DNA of 64,000 nucleotides from Sipunculus nudus (lineage: Eukaryota > Annelida > Sipuncula > Golfingiida > Sipunculidae): positions 53,385,676-53,449,675 of the forward strand of contig CM049311.1 of NCBI GenBank assembly GCA_026874595.1, in the 5' to 3' direction. Within the stretch, counting starts at the first letter, position 1. Every line of letters begins with the position of its first letter. This document shows, in pieces, positions 28,601 to 42,430 of this stretch. The notes under the pieces were generated by a model, which was given only the letters and a program-made list of their open reading frames with translations, searched no databases and was not told where the DNA came from. The translations under genes were made by a program, and so were the position numbers.

Positions 28601-31600
28601 TCAGTGAATGCCTATATTTAGATAAAATAGTAGTAATCATCGTGTGCATCCTGTCGGTGAATGCTTATATTTAGATAAAATAGTTATAATCATCGTGTGT
28701 CTCTTGTCGGTGAATGCCTATATTTAGATAAAAAAAAGTTATAATCATCGTGTGCCTTCTGTGGCTGAATGCCTATATTTAGATAAAATAGTTATATAAT
28801 CATTTTGTGTCTCCTGTCGTTGAATGCCTATATTTAGATCAAATAGTAATAATCATCGTGTGTCTCCTGTCGTTGAATGCGTATATTTAGATAACATAGT
28901 AATAGTTATCGTGTGCCGCCTGTCGGTGAATGCCTATTTTTAGATAAAATAGTTATAATCATCGTGTGTCTCTTGTAGGTGAATGCCTGTAAAGAAATTA
29001 AATAGTTATAATCATCCTGTGCCTCCTGTCGGTGAATGCCTATATTTAGATAAAATAGTTATAATCATTGTGTGTCTCCTGTCGGTGAATGCCTATATTA
29101 AGTTAAAATAGTTGTAATCATCGTGTGCCTCTTGTCGGTGAATGCCTATATTTAGATAAAATATTTATAATGATCGTGTGCCTCTGGTCAGTGAACGCCT
29201 ATATTTACATAAAATAATTATAATTATCGTGTGTCTCTTGTCGGTAAATGCCTATATTTAGACAAAATAGTAGTTTTTGTCGTGTGCCTCTTGTTGGTGA
29301 ATGCCTATATTTAGATAAAATACTTATAATCATCGTATGCCTCCTGTCGGTGAATGCCTATATTTAGATAAAATAGTTATAATCATCGTGTGCCTCCTAT
29401 CGGTGAATGCCTATATTTAGATAAAATAGTTATAATTATCCTGTGCCTCTTGTCAGTGACTGCCTATATTTAGATAAAATAGTAGTAATCATCGTGTGCC
29501 TCCTGTCGTTGAATGCCTTTATTTAGATAAAATATTTGTCATCGTCGTATGCCTCCTGTCGGTGAATGCCTATGTTTAGATAAAAAAGTTATAATTGTCG
29601 TGTGTCTCTTGTCGGTGAATGCCTTTAATTAGATTAAATAGTTATAATTATCGTGTGTCTCTTGTCGGTGAATGCCTTTAATTAGATAAAATCGTAATAA
29701 TCAACGTGTGCCTCTTGTCGGTGAATGCTTTTATTTAGATAAAATAGTTATATAATCATCGTGTGCCTCCTGTGGAAAATGCCTATATTAAGATAAAATA
29801 GTTATAATCATCGTGTGTCTCTTGTCGGTAAATGCCTATATTTAGATAAAAAAAGTTATAATCATCGTGTGCCTTCTGTGGCTGAATGCCTATATTTAGA
29901 TAAAATAGTTATATAATCATTGTGTGTCTCGTGTTGGTGAATGCCTATATTTAGATCAAATAGTTATATAATCATTGTGTGTCTCCTGTTGGTGAATGCC
30001 TATATTTAGATCAAATAGTAATAATCATCGTGTGTCTCCTGTCGGTGAATGCGTATATTTAGATAAAATAGTAATAATCATCGTGTGCTTCTTGTCGGTG
30101 AATGCCTTTATTTAGATAAATAGTTAAGTCATCCTGTGCCTTTTGTCGGTGAATGCCTATATTTATATACAATAGTTATAATCATCGTGTGTCTCCTGTC
30201 GATGAATGCCTTTATTTAGATAAAATAGTTAAATCACCGTGTGTCTTTTATCGTTGAATGTCTTTATTTAGATATAATAGTTATAATCATCGTGTGCCTC
30301 CTATCGGTGAATGCCTATAATTAGAAAAAATAGTTGTAACCATCGTGTGTCTCTTGTCGGTGAATGCCTATATTTAGATAAAATACTTATAAACATCATG
30401 TGCCTCTTATCGGTGAATGCCGATAAAAAAATAAAATAGTTATAATCAACGTTTGCCTCCTGTCGGTGAATGCCTATATTTAGATAAAATAGTTAAAATC
30501 ATCGTGTGCCTTCTGTCGGTGAATGCCTATATTTTGATAAAATAGTTATAATCATCGTGTGCCTCCTGTGGTTGAATGCCTTTATTTAGATAAAATAGTT
30601 AAGTCATCCTGTGCCTTTTGTCGGTGAATGCCTATATTTAGATACAATAGTTAAAATCATCGTGTGCCTCCTGTCGGTGAATGCCAATATTTAGATTAAA
30701 TAGTTATAATCATCGTGTGCCTCTTCTCGATGAGTGCCTTTATTTAGATAAAATAGTTATAATCATCGTATGCCTCCTGTCGGTGAATGCCTATATTTAG
30801 ATAAAATAGTTATAATCATCGTGTGCCTCCTATCGGTGAATGCCTATATTTAGATAAAATAGTTATAATCATCGTGTGTCTCTTGTCGGTGAATGCCTGT
30901 AAAGAAATAAAATGTTATAATCATCCTGTGCCTCCTGTCGGTGAATGCCTATATTTAGATAAAAATAGTTATAATCATCGTGTGCCTCCTGTCCGTGAAT
31001 GCCTATATTAAGTTAAAATAGTTGTAATCATCGCGTGCCTCTTGTCGGTGAATGCCTATATTTAGTTAAAATAGTTGTAATCATCGTGTGCCTTTTGTCA
31101 GTGAACGCCTATATTTACATAAAATAATTATAATCATCGTGTGTCTCCTGTCGGTGAATGCCTATAATTAGATAAAATAGTTATAATCATCGTGTCTCTT
31201 GTCGGTGAATGCCTATATTTAGATAAAATAATTATAATCATCGTGTGCCTCCTGTTGGAAAATTCCTATATTTAGATAAAATAGTTATAAACATCGTTTG
31301 CCTCTTGTCGGTGAATGCCTATATTTAGACAAAATAGTAGTTTTATTCGTGTGCCTCTTGTTGGTGAATGCCTATATTTAGATAAAATACTTATAATCAT
31401 CGTATGCCTCCTGTTGGTGAATGCCTATATTTAGATAAAATAGTTATAATCATCGTGTGCCTCCTATCGGTGAATGCCTATATTAAGTTAAAATAGTTGT
31501 AATCATCGTGTGCCTCTTGTCGGTGAATGCCTATATTTAGATAAAATAGTTATAATGATCGTGTGCCTTTTGTCAGTGAACGCCTATATTTACATAAAAT

Positions 31601-32213
31601 AATTATAATCATCGTGTGTCTCCTGTCGGTGAATGCCGATAATTAGATTAAATAGTTATAATCATCGTGTCTCTTGTCGGTGAATGCCTATATTTAGATA
31701 AAATAATTATAATCATCGTGTGCCTCCTGTTGGTGAATTCCTATATTTAGATGAATAGTTATCATTATCGTGTGTCTCTTGTCGGTGAATGCCTATAATT
31801 AGATAAGATAGTTATAATCATCGTGTGCCTCTTGTCAGTGAATGTCTATATTTAGATAAAATAGTTATGATTATCGTTTGCCTCTTGTCAGTGAATGCCT
31901 ATATTTAGATAAAATAGTAGTAATCATCGTGTGCATCCTGTCGGTGAATGCTTATATTTAGATAAAATAGTTATAATCATCGTGTGTCTCTTGTCGGTGA
32001 ATGCCTATATTTAGATAAAAAAAAGTTATAATCATCGTGTGCCTTCTGTGGCTGAATGCCTATATTTAGATAAAATAGTTATATAATCATTTTGTGTCTC
32101 CTGTCGTTGAATGCCTATATTTAGATCAAATAGTAATAATCATCGTGTGTCTCCTGTCGTTGAATGCGTATATTTAGATAACATAGTAATAGTTATCGTG
32201 TGCCGCCTGTCGG
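25640..32213 (+). repeat. 3,287-bp tandem duplication inside the satellite
   Basis: Copy 1 is about 25,640-28,926 and copy 2 about 28,927-32,213. The start of the TGCCTATTTTTAGATAAAAT variant recurs at 25,644 and 28,931, and many later landmarks keep the same 3,287-bp offset. This is 62 monomers plus one base. The copies look almost identical by eye, with scattered point differences, so this is one of the youngest events in the array. The segment also resembles 7,000-9,300. Confidence 0.85.
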
Positions 32214-35200
32214 TGAATGCCTATATTTTGATAAAATAGTTTTAATCATCGTGTGCCTCTTGTCGGTGAATACCTTTATTTAGATAAAATAGGTAAATCA
32301 TCCTTTGCCTCTTGTCGGTGAATGCCAATATTTAGATAAAATAGTTAAAATCATCGTTTGCCTCCAGTCGGTGAATGCCTATATTTAGATAAAACAGTTA
32401 AAATCATCGTGTGCCTCCTGTCGGTGAATGGCAATATTTACATTAAATAGTTATAATCATCGTGTGCCTCTTCTCGATGAGTGCCTTTATTTAGATAAAA
32501 TAGTTATAATCATCGTTTGCCTCTTATCGGTGAATGCCTATATTTAGACCAAATAGTAGTTATCGTCGTGTGCCTATTGTTGGTGAATGCCTACATTAAG
32601 ATAAAATAGAAGTAATCATCGTGTGCCTCCTGTCGGTGAATGCCTATAAAGAGATAAATAGTTATAATCATCGTGTGCATACCTCCTGTCGGTGAATGCC
32701 TATATTTAGACAAAGTAGTTATAACCATCGTGTGTCTCTTATCAGTGAATGCCTATATTTAGATAAAATAGTAATAATCATCGTGTGCTTCCTGTCGGTG
32801 AATGCCTATATTTAGATAAAGTAGTTATAACCATCGTGTGTCTCTTTTCGGTGAATGCCTATATTTAGAAAACATAGTAATAATCATCGTGTCCCTCGTG
32901 TCCGTGAATGCCTATATTTCGATATAATAGTTATAATCATCGTGTGCCTCCTGTCGGTGAATGCATACTTTGAGATAAAACAGTAATAATCATTGTGTGT
33001 CTCCTGTCGGTGAATGCCTATATTTAGATTAAATGGTTATAATAATCGTGTGCCTCCTGTCAGTGAATGCCCATATTTAGATTAAATGGTTATAATAATC
33101 GTATGCCTCCTCTCAGTGAATGCCCATATTTAGATAAAATAGTTATAATCATCGTGTGCCTCTTCTCGATGAGTGGCTTTATTTAGATAAAATAGTAAAA
33201 TCATCGTTTGCCTCTTGTCGGTGAATGCATATATATAGACAAAATAGTAGTAATCGTCGTGTGCCTCTTGTTGGTTAATGCCTATATTAATATAAAATAG
33301 AAGTAATCATCGTGTGCCTCCTGTCGGTGAATGCCTATAAAGAGATAAATAGTTATAATCATCGTGTGCATACCTCCTGTCGGTGAATGCCTATATTTAG
33401 ATAAAATAGTAATAATCATCGTGTGCTTCCTGTCGGTAAATGCCTATATATAGATAAAGTAGTTATAACCATCGTGTGTCTCTTTTCGATGAATGCCTAT
33501 ATTTAGAAAACATAGTAATAATCATCGTGTCCCTCGTGTCCGTGAATGCCTATATTTAGATAAAATAGTTATAATCATCGTGTGTCTCTTGTCTGTGAAT
33601 GCTATATTAAGATATAATAGTTATAATCATCGTGTGTCTCTTATGGTTGAATGCATATATTTAGATAAAATAGTAATAATCATCGTGTCCCTCTTGTCTG
33701 TGAATGCCTATATTTAGATAAAATAGTTATAATAATCGTCTGCCTTCTGTCGTAGAATGCCTATATTTAGAAAAAAATTAGTAATAATCATCGTGTCCCT
33801 CTTGTCGGTGAATGCATATATATAGATATAATAGTTATAATTATCGTGTGTCTCTTATGGTTGAATGCCTATATTTAGATAATATAGTTATAATCATCGT
33901 GTGCATCCTGTCGGTGAATGCATACTTTTAGATAAAACAGTAATAATCATTGTGTGTCTCCTGTCGGTGCATGCCTATATTTAGATAAAATAGTTATAAT
34001 CATCGTGTCTCTTGTGGGTGAATGCCTATATTTAGATAAAATAGTTATAATCACCGTGTGTCTCTTGTCGGTGAATGCCTATAAAGAGATAAAATAGTTA
34101 TTATCATCGTGTGCCTCCTGTCGGTGAATGCCTATATTAAGATAAAATAATTGTAATCATCGTGTGCCTCTTGTCGGTGTATGCCTATATTTAGATAAAA
34201 TAGTTATAATAATCGTGTGCCTCTTGTCAGTGAACGCCTATATTTACATAAAATAATTATAATAATCGTGTGTCTCTTGTCGGTGAATGCCTATAATTAG
34301 ATAAAATAGTTAAAATCATCGTGTCTCTTGTCGGTGAATGCCAATATTTAGATAAAATAGTTAAAATCATCGTGTGCCTCTTGTCGGTGAATGCCTATAT
34401 TTAGATAAAATAGTTATCATTATCGTGTGTCTATTGTCGGTGAATGCCTATAATTAGATAAGATAGTTATAATCATCGTGTGCCTCTTGTCAGTGAATGT
34501 CTATATTTAGATAAAATAGTTATGCTTATCGTGTGCCTATTGTCAGTGAATGCCTATATTTAGATAAAATAGTAGTAATCATCGTGTGCCTCCTGTCGGT
34601 GAATGCTTATATTTAGATAAAATAGTTATAATTATCCTGTGCCTCTTGTCAGTGAACGCATATATTTAGATAAAATAGTAGTAATCATCGTGAGCCTCCT
34701 GTCGGTGAATGCCTATATTTAGATAAAATATTTGTAATCGTCGTATGCCTCCTGTCGGTGAATGCCTATGTTTAGATAAAAAAAGGTATAATTGTCGTGT
34801 GTCTCTAGTCGGTGAATGCCTTTAATTAGATTAAATAGTTATAATTATCGTGTGTCTCTTGTCGGTGAATGCCTTTAATTAGATAAAATAGTAAAAATCA
34901 ACGTGTGCCTCTTGTCGGTGAATGCTTTTATTTAGATAAAATAGTTATATAATCATTGTGTGTCTCCTGTCGGTGAATGCCTATATTTAGATCAAATAGT
35001 AATAATCATCGTGTGTCTCCTGTCGGTGAATGCGTATATTTAGATAAAACAGTAATAATCATAGTGTGCCGCCAGTCGGTGAATGCCTATAATTAGATAA
35101 AATAGTTATAATCATCGTGTGCCTATTATCGGTGAATGCCTATAATTAGATAAAATAGTTGTAACCATCGTGTGTCTCTTGTCGGCGAATGCCTATATTT

Positions 35201-36080
35201 AGATAAAATACTTATAAACATCATGTGCCTCTTATCGGTGAATGCCGATAAAAAAATAAAATAGTTATGATCATCGTTTGCCTCCTGTCGGTGAATGCCT
35301 ATTTTTAGATAAAATAGTTATAATCATCGTGTGTCTCTTGTCGGTGAATGCCTGTAAAGAAATTAAATAGTTATAATCATCCTGTGCCTCCTGTCGGTGA
35401 ATGCCTATATTTAGATAAAATAGTTATAATCATTGTGTGTCTCCTGTCGGTGAATGCCTATATTAAGTTAAAATAGTTGTAATCATCGTGTGCCTCTTGT
35501 CGGTGAATGCCTATATTTAGATAAAATAGTTATAATGATCGTGTGCCTCTGGTCAGTGAACGCCTATATTTACATAAAATAATTATAATCATCGTGTGTC
35601 TCTTGTCGGTGAATGCCGATAATTAGATTAAATAGTTATAATCATCGTGTCTCTTGTCGGTGAATGCCTATATTTAGATAAAATAATTATAATCATCGTG
35701 TGCCTCCTGTTGGTGAATTCCTATATTTAGATAAATAGTTATCATTATCGTGTGTCTCTTGTCGGTGAATGCCTATAATTAGATAAGATAGTTATAATCA
35801 TCGTGTGCCTCTTGTCAGTGAATGTCTATATTTAGATAAAATAGTTATGGTTATCGTTTGCCTCTTGTCAGTGAATGCCTATATTTAGATAAAATAGTAG
35901 TAATCATCGTGTGCATCCTGTCGGTGAATGCTTATATTTAGATAAAATAGTTATAATCATCGTGTGTCTCTTGTCGGTGAATGCCTATATTTAGATAAAA
36001 AAAGTTATAATCATCGTGTGCCTTCTGTGGCTGAATGCCTATATTTAGATAAAATAGTTATATAATCATTTTGTGTCTCC

Positions 36081-39000
36081 TGTCGTTGAATGCCTATATT
36101 TAGATCAAATAGTAATAATCATCGTGTGTCTCCTGTCGGTGAATGCGTATATTTAGACAAAATAGTAATAGTTATCGTGTGCCGCCTGTCGGTGAATGCC
36201 TATATTTTGATAAAATAGTTTTAATCATCGTTTGCCTCTTGTCGGTGAATACCTTTATTTAGATAAAATAGGTAAATCATCGTGCCTCTTGTCGGTGAAT
36301 GCCAATATTTAGATAAAATAGTTAAAATCATCGTTTGCCTCCAGTCGGTGAATGCCTATATTTAGATAAAACAGTTTAAATCATCGTGTGCCTCCTGTCG
36401 GTGAATGCCAATATTTACATTAAATAGTTATAATCATCGTGTGCCTCTTCTCGATGAGTGCCTTTATTTAGATAAAATAGTTATAATCATCGTTTGCCTC
36501 TTATCGGTGAATGCCTATATTTAGACCAAATAGTAGTTATCGTCGTGTGCCTATTGTTGGTGAATGCCTACATTAAGATAAAATAGAAGTAATCATCGTG
36601 TGCCTCCTGTCGGTGAATGCCTATAAAGAGATAAATAGTTATAATCATCGTGTGCATACCTCCTGTCGGTGAATGCCTATATTTAGACAAAGTAGTTATA
36701 ACCATCGTGTGTCTCTTATCAGTGAATGCCTATATTTAGATAAAATAGTAATAATCATCGTGTGCTTCCTGTCGGTGAATGCCTATATTTAGATAAAGTA
36801 GTTATAACCATCATGTGTCTCTTTTCGGTGAATGCCTATATTTAGAAAACATAGTAATAATCATCGTGTCCCTCGTGTCCGTGAATGCCTATATTTCGAT
36901 ATAATAGTTATAATCATCGTGTGCCTCCTGTCGGTGAATGCATACTTTTAGATAAAACAGTAATAATCATTGTGTGTCTCCTGTCGGTGAATGCCTATAT
37001 TTAGATTAAATGGTTATAATAATCGTGTGCCTCCTGTCAGTGAATGCCCATATTTAGATTAAATGGTTATAATAATCGTATGCCTCCTCTCAGTGAATGC
37101 CCATATTTGGATAAAATAGTTATAATCATCGTGTGCCTCTTCTCGATGAGTGGCTTTATTTAGATAAAATAGTAAAATCATCGTTTGCCTCTTGTCGGTG
37201 AATGCATATATATAGACAAAATAGTAGTAATCGTCGTGTGCCTCTTGTTGGTTAATGCCTATATTAATATAAAATAGAAGTAATCATCGTGTGCCTCCTG
37301 TCGGTGAATGCCTATAAAGAGATAAATAGTTATAATCATCGTGTGCATACCTCCTGTCGGTGAATGCCTATATTTAGATAAAGTAGTTATAACCATCGTG
37401 TGTCTCTTATCAGTGAATGCCTATATTTAGATAAAATAGTAATAATCATCGTGTGCTTCCTGTCGGTAAATGCCTATATATAGATAAAGTAGTTATAACC
37501 ATCGTGTGTCTCTTTTCGATGAATGCCTATATTTAGAAAACATAGTAATAATCATCGTGTCCCTCGTGTCCGTGAATGCCTATATTTAGATAAAATAGTT
37601 ATAATCATCGTGTGTCTCTTGTCTGTGAATGCTATATTAAGATATAATAGTTATAATCATCGTGTGTCTCTTATGGTTGAATGCATATATTTAGATAAAA
37701 TAGTAATAATCATCGTGTCCCTCTTGTCTGTGAATGCCTATATTTAGATAAAATAGTTATAATAATCGTCTGCCTTCTGTCGTAGAATGCCTATATTTAG
37801 AAAAAAATTAGTAATAATCATCGTGTCCCTCTTGTCGGTGAATGTATATATATAGATATAATAGTTATAATTATCGTGTGTCTCTTATGGTTGAATGCCT
37901 ATATTTAGATAATATAGTTATAATCATCGTGTGCATCCTGTCGGTGAATGCATACTTTTAGATAAAACAGTAATAATCATTGTGTGTCTCCTGTCGGTGC
38001 ATGCCTATATTTAGATAAAATAGTTATAATTATCGTGTGTCTCTTGTCGGTGAATGCCTATATTTAGATAAAATAATAATAATCATCGTGTGTCTCCTGT
38101 CTGTGATTGCCTATATTTACTAGATAAAATAGTTAAAATCATCGTGTGCCTCCTGTCGTTGAATGCCTATATTTAGATCAAATAGTAATAATCATCGTGT
38201 GTCTCCTGTCGGTGAATGCGTATATTTAGACAAAATAGTAATAGTTATCGTGTGCCGCCTGTCGGTGAATGCCTATATTTTGATAAAATAGTTTTAATCA
38301 TCGTGTGCCTCTTGTCGGTGAATACCTTTATTTAGATAAAATAGGGAAATCATCGTGCCTCTTGTCGGTGAATGCCAATATTTAGATAAAATAGTTAAAA
38401 TCATCGTTTGCCTCCAGTCGGTGAATGCCTATATTTAGATAAAACAGTTAAAATCATCGTGTGCCTCCTGTCGGTGAATGCCAATATTTACATTAAATAG
38501 TTATAATCATCGTGTGCCTCTTCTCGATGAGTGCCTTTATTTAGATAAAATAGTTATAATCATCGTTTGCCTCTTATCGGTGAATGCCTATATTTAGACC
38601 AAATAGTAGTTATCGTCGTGTGCCTATTGTTGGTGAATGCCTACATTAAGATAAAATAGAAGTAATCATCGTGTGCCTCCTGTCGGTGAATGCCTTTAAA
38701 GAGATAAATAGTTATAATCATCGTGTGCATACCTCCTGTCGGTGAATGCCTATATTTAGACAAAGTAGTTATAACCATCGTGTGTCTCTTATCAGTGAAT
38801 GCCTATATTTAGATAAAATAGTAATAATCATCGTGTGCTTCCTGTCGGTGAATGCCTATATTTAGATAAAGTAGTTATAACCATCGTGTGTCTCTTTTCG
38901 GTGAATGCCTATATTTAGAAAACATAGTAATAATCATCGTGTCCCTCGTGTCCGTGAATGCCTATATTTCGATATAATAGTTATAATCATCGTGTGCCTC

Positions 39001-40226
39001 CTGTCGGTGAATGCATACTTTTAGATAAAACAGTAATAATCATTGTGTGTCTCCTGTCGGTGAATGCCTATATTTAGATTAAATGGTTATAATAATCGTG
39101 TGCCTCCTGTCAGTGAATGCCCATATTTAGATTAAATGGTTATAATAATCGTATGCCTCCTCTCAGTGAATGCCCATATTTGGATAAAATAGTTATAATC
39201 ATCGTGTGCCTCTTCTCGATGAGTGGCTTTATTTAGATAAAATAGTAAAATCATCGTTTGCCTCTTGTCGGTGAATGCATATATATAGACAAAATAGTAG
39301 TAATCGTCGTGTGCCTCTTGTTGGTTAATGCCTATATTAATATAAAATAGAAGTAATCATCGTGTGCCTCCTGTCGGTGAATGCCTATAAAGAGATAAAT
39401 AGTTATAATCATCGTGTGCATACCTCCTGTCGGTGAATGCCTATATTTAGATAAAGTAGTTATAACCATCGTGTGTCTCTTATCAGTGAATGCCTATATT
39501 TAGATAAAATAGTAATAATCATCGTGTGCTTCCTGTCGGTAAATGCCTATATATAGATAAAGTAGTTATAACCATCGTGTGTCTCTTTTCGATGAATGCC
39601 TATATTTAGAAAACATAGTAATAATCATCGTGTCCCTCGTGTCCGTGAATGCCTATATTTAGATAAAATAGTTATAATCATCGTGTGTCTCTTGTCTGTG
39701 AATGCTAAATTAAGATATAATAGTTATAATCATCGTGTGTCTCTTATGGTTGAATGCATATATTTAGATAAAATAGTAATAATCATCGTGTCCCTCTTGT
39801 CTGTGAATGCCTATATTTAGATAAAATAGTTATAATAATCGTCTGCCTTCTGTCGTAGAATGCCTATATTTAGAAAAAAATTAGTAATAATCATCGTGTC
39901 CCTCTTGTCGGTGAATGTATATATATAGATATAATAGTTATAATTATCGTGTGTCTCTTATGGTTGAATGCCTATATTTAGATAATATAGTTATAATCAT
40001 CGTGTGCATCCTGTCGGTGAATGCATACTTTTAGATAAAACAGTAATAATCATTGTGTGTCTCCTGTCGGTGCATGCCTATATTTAGATAAAATAGTTAT
40101 AATTATCGTGTGTCTCTTGTCGGTGAATGCCTATATTTAGATAAAATAATAATAATCATCGTGTGTCTCCTGTCTGTGATTGCCTATATTTACTAGATAA
40201 AATAGTTAAAATCATCGTGTGCCTCC
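36081..40226 (+). repeat. 2,073-bp tandem duplication near the right end of the satellite
   Basis: Copy 1 is 36,081-38,153 and copy 2 is 38,154-40,226. Both begin at TGTCGTTGAATGCC and both carry the same rare monomer with TATTTACTAGATAAAATAG near the end. Length is 39 monomers plus 6 bases, the extra bases coming from the slightly longer variant monomers. Only a few point differences separate the copies. Related blocks lie at about 9,300-11,150 and 32,160-34,000, so the unit has been copied repeatedly in the array. Confidence 0.85.
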
Positions 40227-41205
40227 TGTCGGTGAATGCCTTTAATTAGATAAAATAGTTATAATCATCGTGTGCCTATTGTCGGTGAATGCCTATAATT
40301 AGATAAAATATTTATAATCATCGTGTGCCTCTTGTCAGTGAATGCCTATATTTAGATAAAATAGTTATAATCATCGTGTGCCTCTTGTCGGTGAATGCCT
40401 ATATTTAGATAAAATAGTAGTAATCATCATGTGCCTCCTGTCGGTGAATGCCTATGTTTAGATAATATAGTTGTAATCGTCGTATGCCTCCTGTCGGTGA
40501 ATGCCTATGTTTAGATAAAAAAAGTTATAATTGTCGTGTGTCTCTTGTCGGTGAATGCCTACAATTAGATAAAATAGTTATAATTATCGTGTGTTTCTTG
40601 TCGTCGAATGCCTATAATTAGTTAAAATAGTTATAATCATCGTGTGCCTCCTGTCGGTGAATGCCCATATTTAGATAAAATAGTTATAATCATAGTTTGC
40701 CTCCTGTCGGTGAATGCCTATATTTAGATAAAGTAGTTATAATCTTCGTTTGCCTCCTGTCGGTTAATGCCTATACTAAGATAAAATAGTTATAATTATC
40801 GTGTGTCTCTTGTCGGTGAATGCCTATATTTAGCTAAATAGTTATAATCATCGTATGTCTCTTGTCGGTGAATGCTTATATTTAGATATAATTGTTATAA
40901 TCATCGTGTGTCTCTTGTGGTTGAATGCCTATATTTAGATAAAATCGTTATAATCATCGTGTGCCTCCTGTCCGTGAATGCCTATATTTAGATAAAATAG
41001 TAATATTCATTGTGTGTCTCCTGTCGGTGAATGCCTATTTTTAGATAAAATAGTTAAAATAATCGTGTGCCTCCTGTCGGTGAATGTCTATATTTAGATA
41101 AAATAATAATAATCATCGTGTGTCTCTTGTCGGTGAATGCCTATATTTAGATATAATAGCTATAATAATCGTGTGTCTCTTGTGGTTGAATATCTATATT
41201 AAATT
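40227..41205 (+). repeat. Edge of the satellite array
   Basis: About 18 monomers lie outside the large duplicated blocks. They show private variants and finally lose the core, with TGTGGTTGAATATC as the last recognisable piece. This is the usual picture at an array edge, where unequal exchange with inner copies is less frequent. Confidence 0.6.
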
Positions 41206-41754
41206 AATATATTTATAATTTTTACATATTCGTTTACAATGACTTGAAGTAATTTACAGTGACGAAGTCACGAAAAAAAAGGAATTTTATCCATCATGTG
41301 ATTAATGGATTAATTAACTGAAGGTTTTTCTTAATTATTCACATAGACTGGTAAGTTTAGTAATCACAAATTCTGACGTATCACACATTCTTTCTGAATA
41401 TGAAAGAATCCTACAAAAGGAGCTATTAAAATACATAAAATTTACAAAAAAATGCATTTAAATTAATATACATTTAGCATAACAAAAAAAAACTCGTGTG
41501 GTTAACCATAAAAGAACAAATGTACAATACTAAGCAAGAAAAATAAAAATAAATAGGAGATACTGAAAATTATGTCTTTTCTTTCAGCTTAACTGATATC
41601 TGAGGTACAGGTCAAATATGACGTTGTGCTAAATTATGCTGAAAAGCTTACAAATATTGTTCAGATATTTTACAATAACGAAGCGTGTTAATATTCGTGT
41701 TTCTGTCAAACCGATATGATTAATGAGACTGGCTTGGACTGGCCTATTTTTTTC
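41206..41754. other. AT-rich DNA beside the satellite, nothing recognised
   Basis: The stretch has poly-A and poly-T tracts and no coding signal I can support. A 75-codon open frame on the minus strand (41,629-41,856) has no recognisable motif and overlaps the inverted repeat that follows. Confidence 0.5.
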
Positions 41755-42430
41755 GGGAGCTAATTTTTGTAGGGGCTCAAATAAACGAAATCGTTCAACC
41801 CACCATATGACCAAGGTTTGACTTGATATTAAGGTAGCTTGATACCTCTGCAGCACTGCGAGGGGGAGGGCAGTACTGTCAAATTTTGGTATGAGTTTAA
41901 TGTTACTTACCGTTCTGTAGCCGACGCTTGACCGTTAAAGCTGGAAAATTAATAGGGTAAGGAATTACCTCAAATGTGAATATCTTGCCTTCTCATCAAC
42001 CAATCTTTATAATGAAGATATCTCTGAAAAGGTCTTTATAGGGGCCTATGAATATATGTAACAACAATTTATTTATAATATAAAACACATTTCTTTTTAA
42101 ATAAAAATGTGACGTCCAAAAAAAAATCTCGGTTTTTATTATGTTTTCGTTTTAAGCTTTTAAATGGTTTAACGAAAAATTATACATGCTGATATACAGA
42201 AAATTATATTCTGGACCTATTTATACTGTACATAATCCTTGCATGATTAGTTCTAATGTTACCATCATGATTTAGAATGGACCGCAAATGGACCGCACGG
42301 TATTTTGGCATGTAGGCAGTGTTTATCGGTGGGTTTGCTGGAGAATACTTTAATATACTATATACTTTGTATAAATAGAAAAGAGAAGGGTCTGGTGATA
42401 AAATGCCTAATCCTGGGATACCTAGAACAA
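41755..42430 (+). repeat. Left arm of a large inverted repeat
   Basis: Read forward, this segment matches the reverse complement of about 45,985-46,631 along nearly its whole length. Shared blocks, in order, include GACTTGATATTA, AATGTGAATATCTTGCCTTC, GGACCTATTTATACTGTA, CGCACGGTATTTTGGCATRTAGG and TTTGCTGGAGAA. Identity looks like about 75 percent by eye, with small indels. The arms could be the long terminal inverted repeats of one transposon, or two dispersed copies of one repeat family lying in opposite directions. Confidence 0.8.

Larger units (their letters stand above)
1..41205 (+). repeat. 53-bp satellite array (about 775 monomers)
   Basis: The region is a continuous head-to-tail array of a monomer of about 53 bp. 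Each monomer has a GC-richer core reading close to GTGTGCCTCCTGTCGGTG, followed by an AT-rich half containing TTAGATAAAATAGTTATA. Unit length is confirmed by long internal copies that differ by exactly 53 bp. All monomers have the same orientation and I found no foreign insertion. The array runs off the left edge, so its true length is unknown. The last recognisable monomer fades at about 41,205 into AT-rich unique DNA. Variant monomers recur as landmarks, for example one with ATAAAGAGATAAAAT, one with CCGATAAAAAAATAAAAT, and ones with an extra 3 bp before CCTCCTGTCGG. Its position and role, whether centromeric, heterochromatic or other, cannot be told from sequence. Confidence 0.97.

Noticed and set aside
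3299-39820. Recurrent open frames of 62 to 74 codons inside the array (for example at 3,299, 7,962, 12,681, 22,076, 27,536, 30,823, 33,493, 37,523 and 39,596) with repeated protein-like units
   Set aside because: They are the satellite monomer read through by chance. With a 53-bp unit the frame shifts at each monomer, and stops return after three or four units. Their recurrence only reflects the higher-order duplications.
1-41205. CRISPR-like regular repeats
   Set aside because: There are no unique spacers. Repeat and apparent spacer are both parts of one tandem monomer, and the surroundings are eukaryotic.
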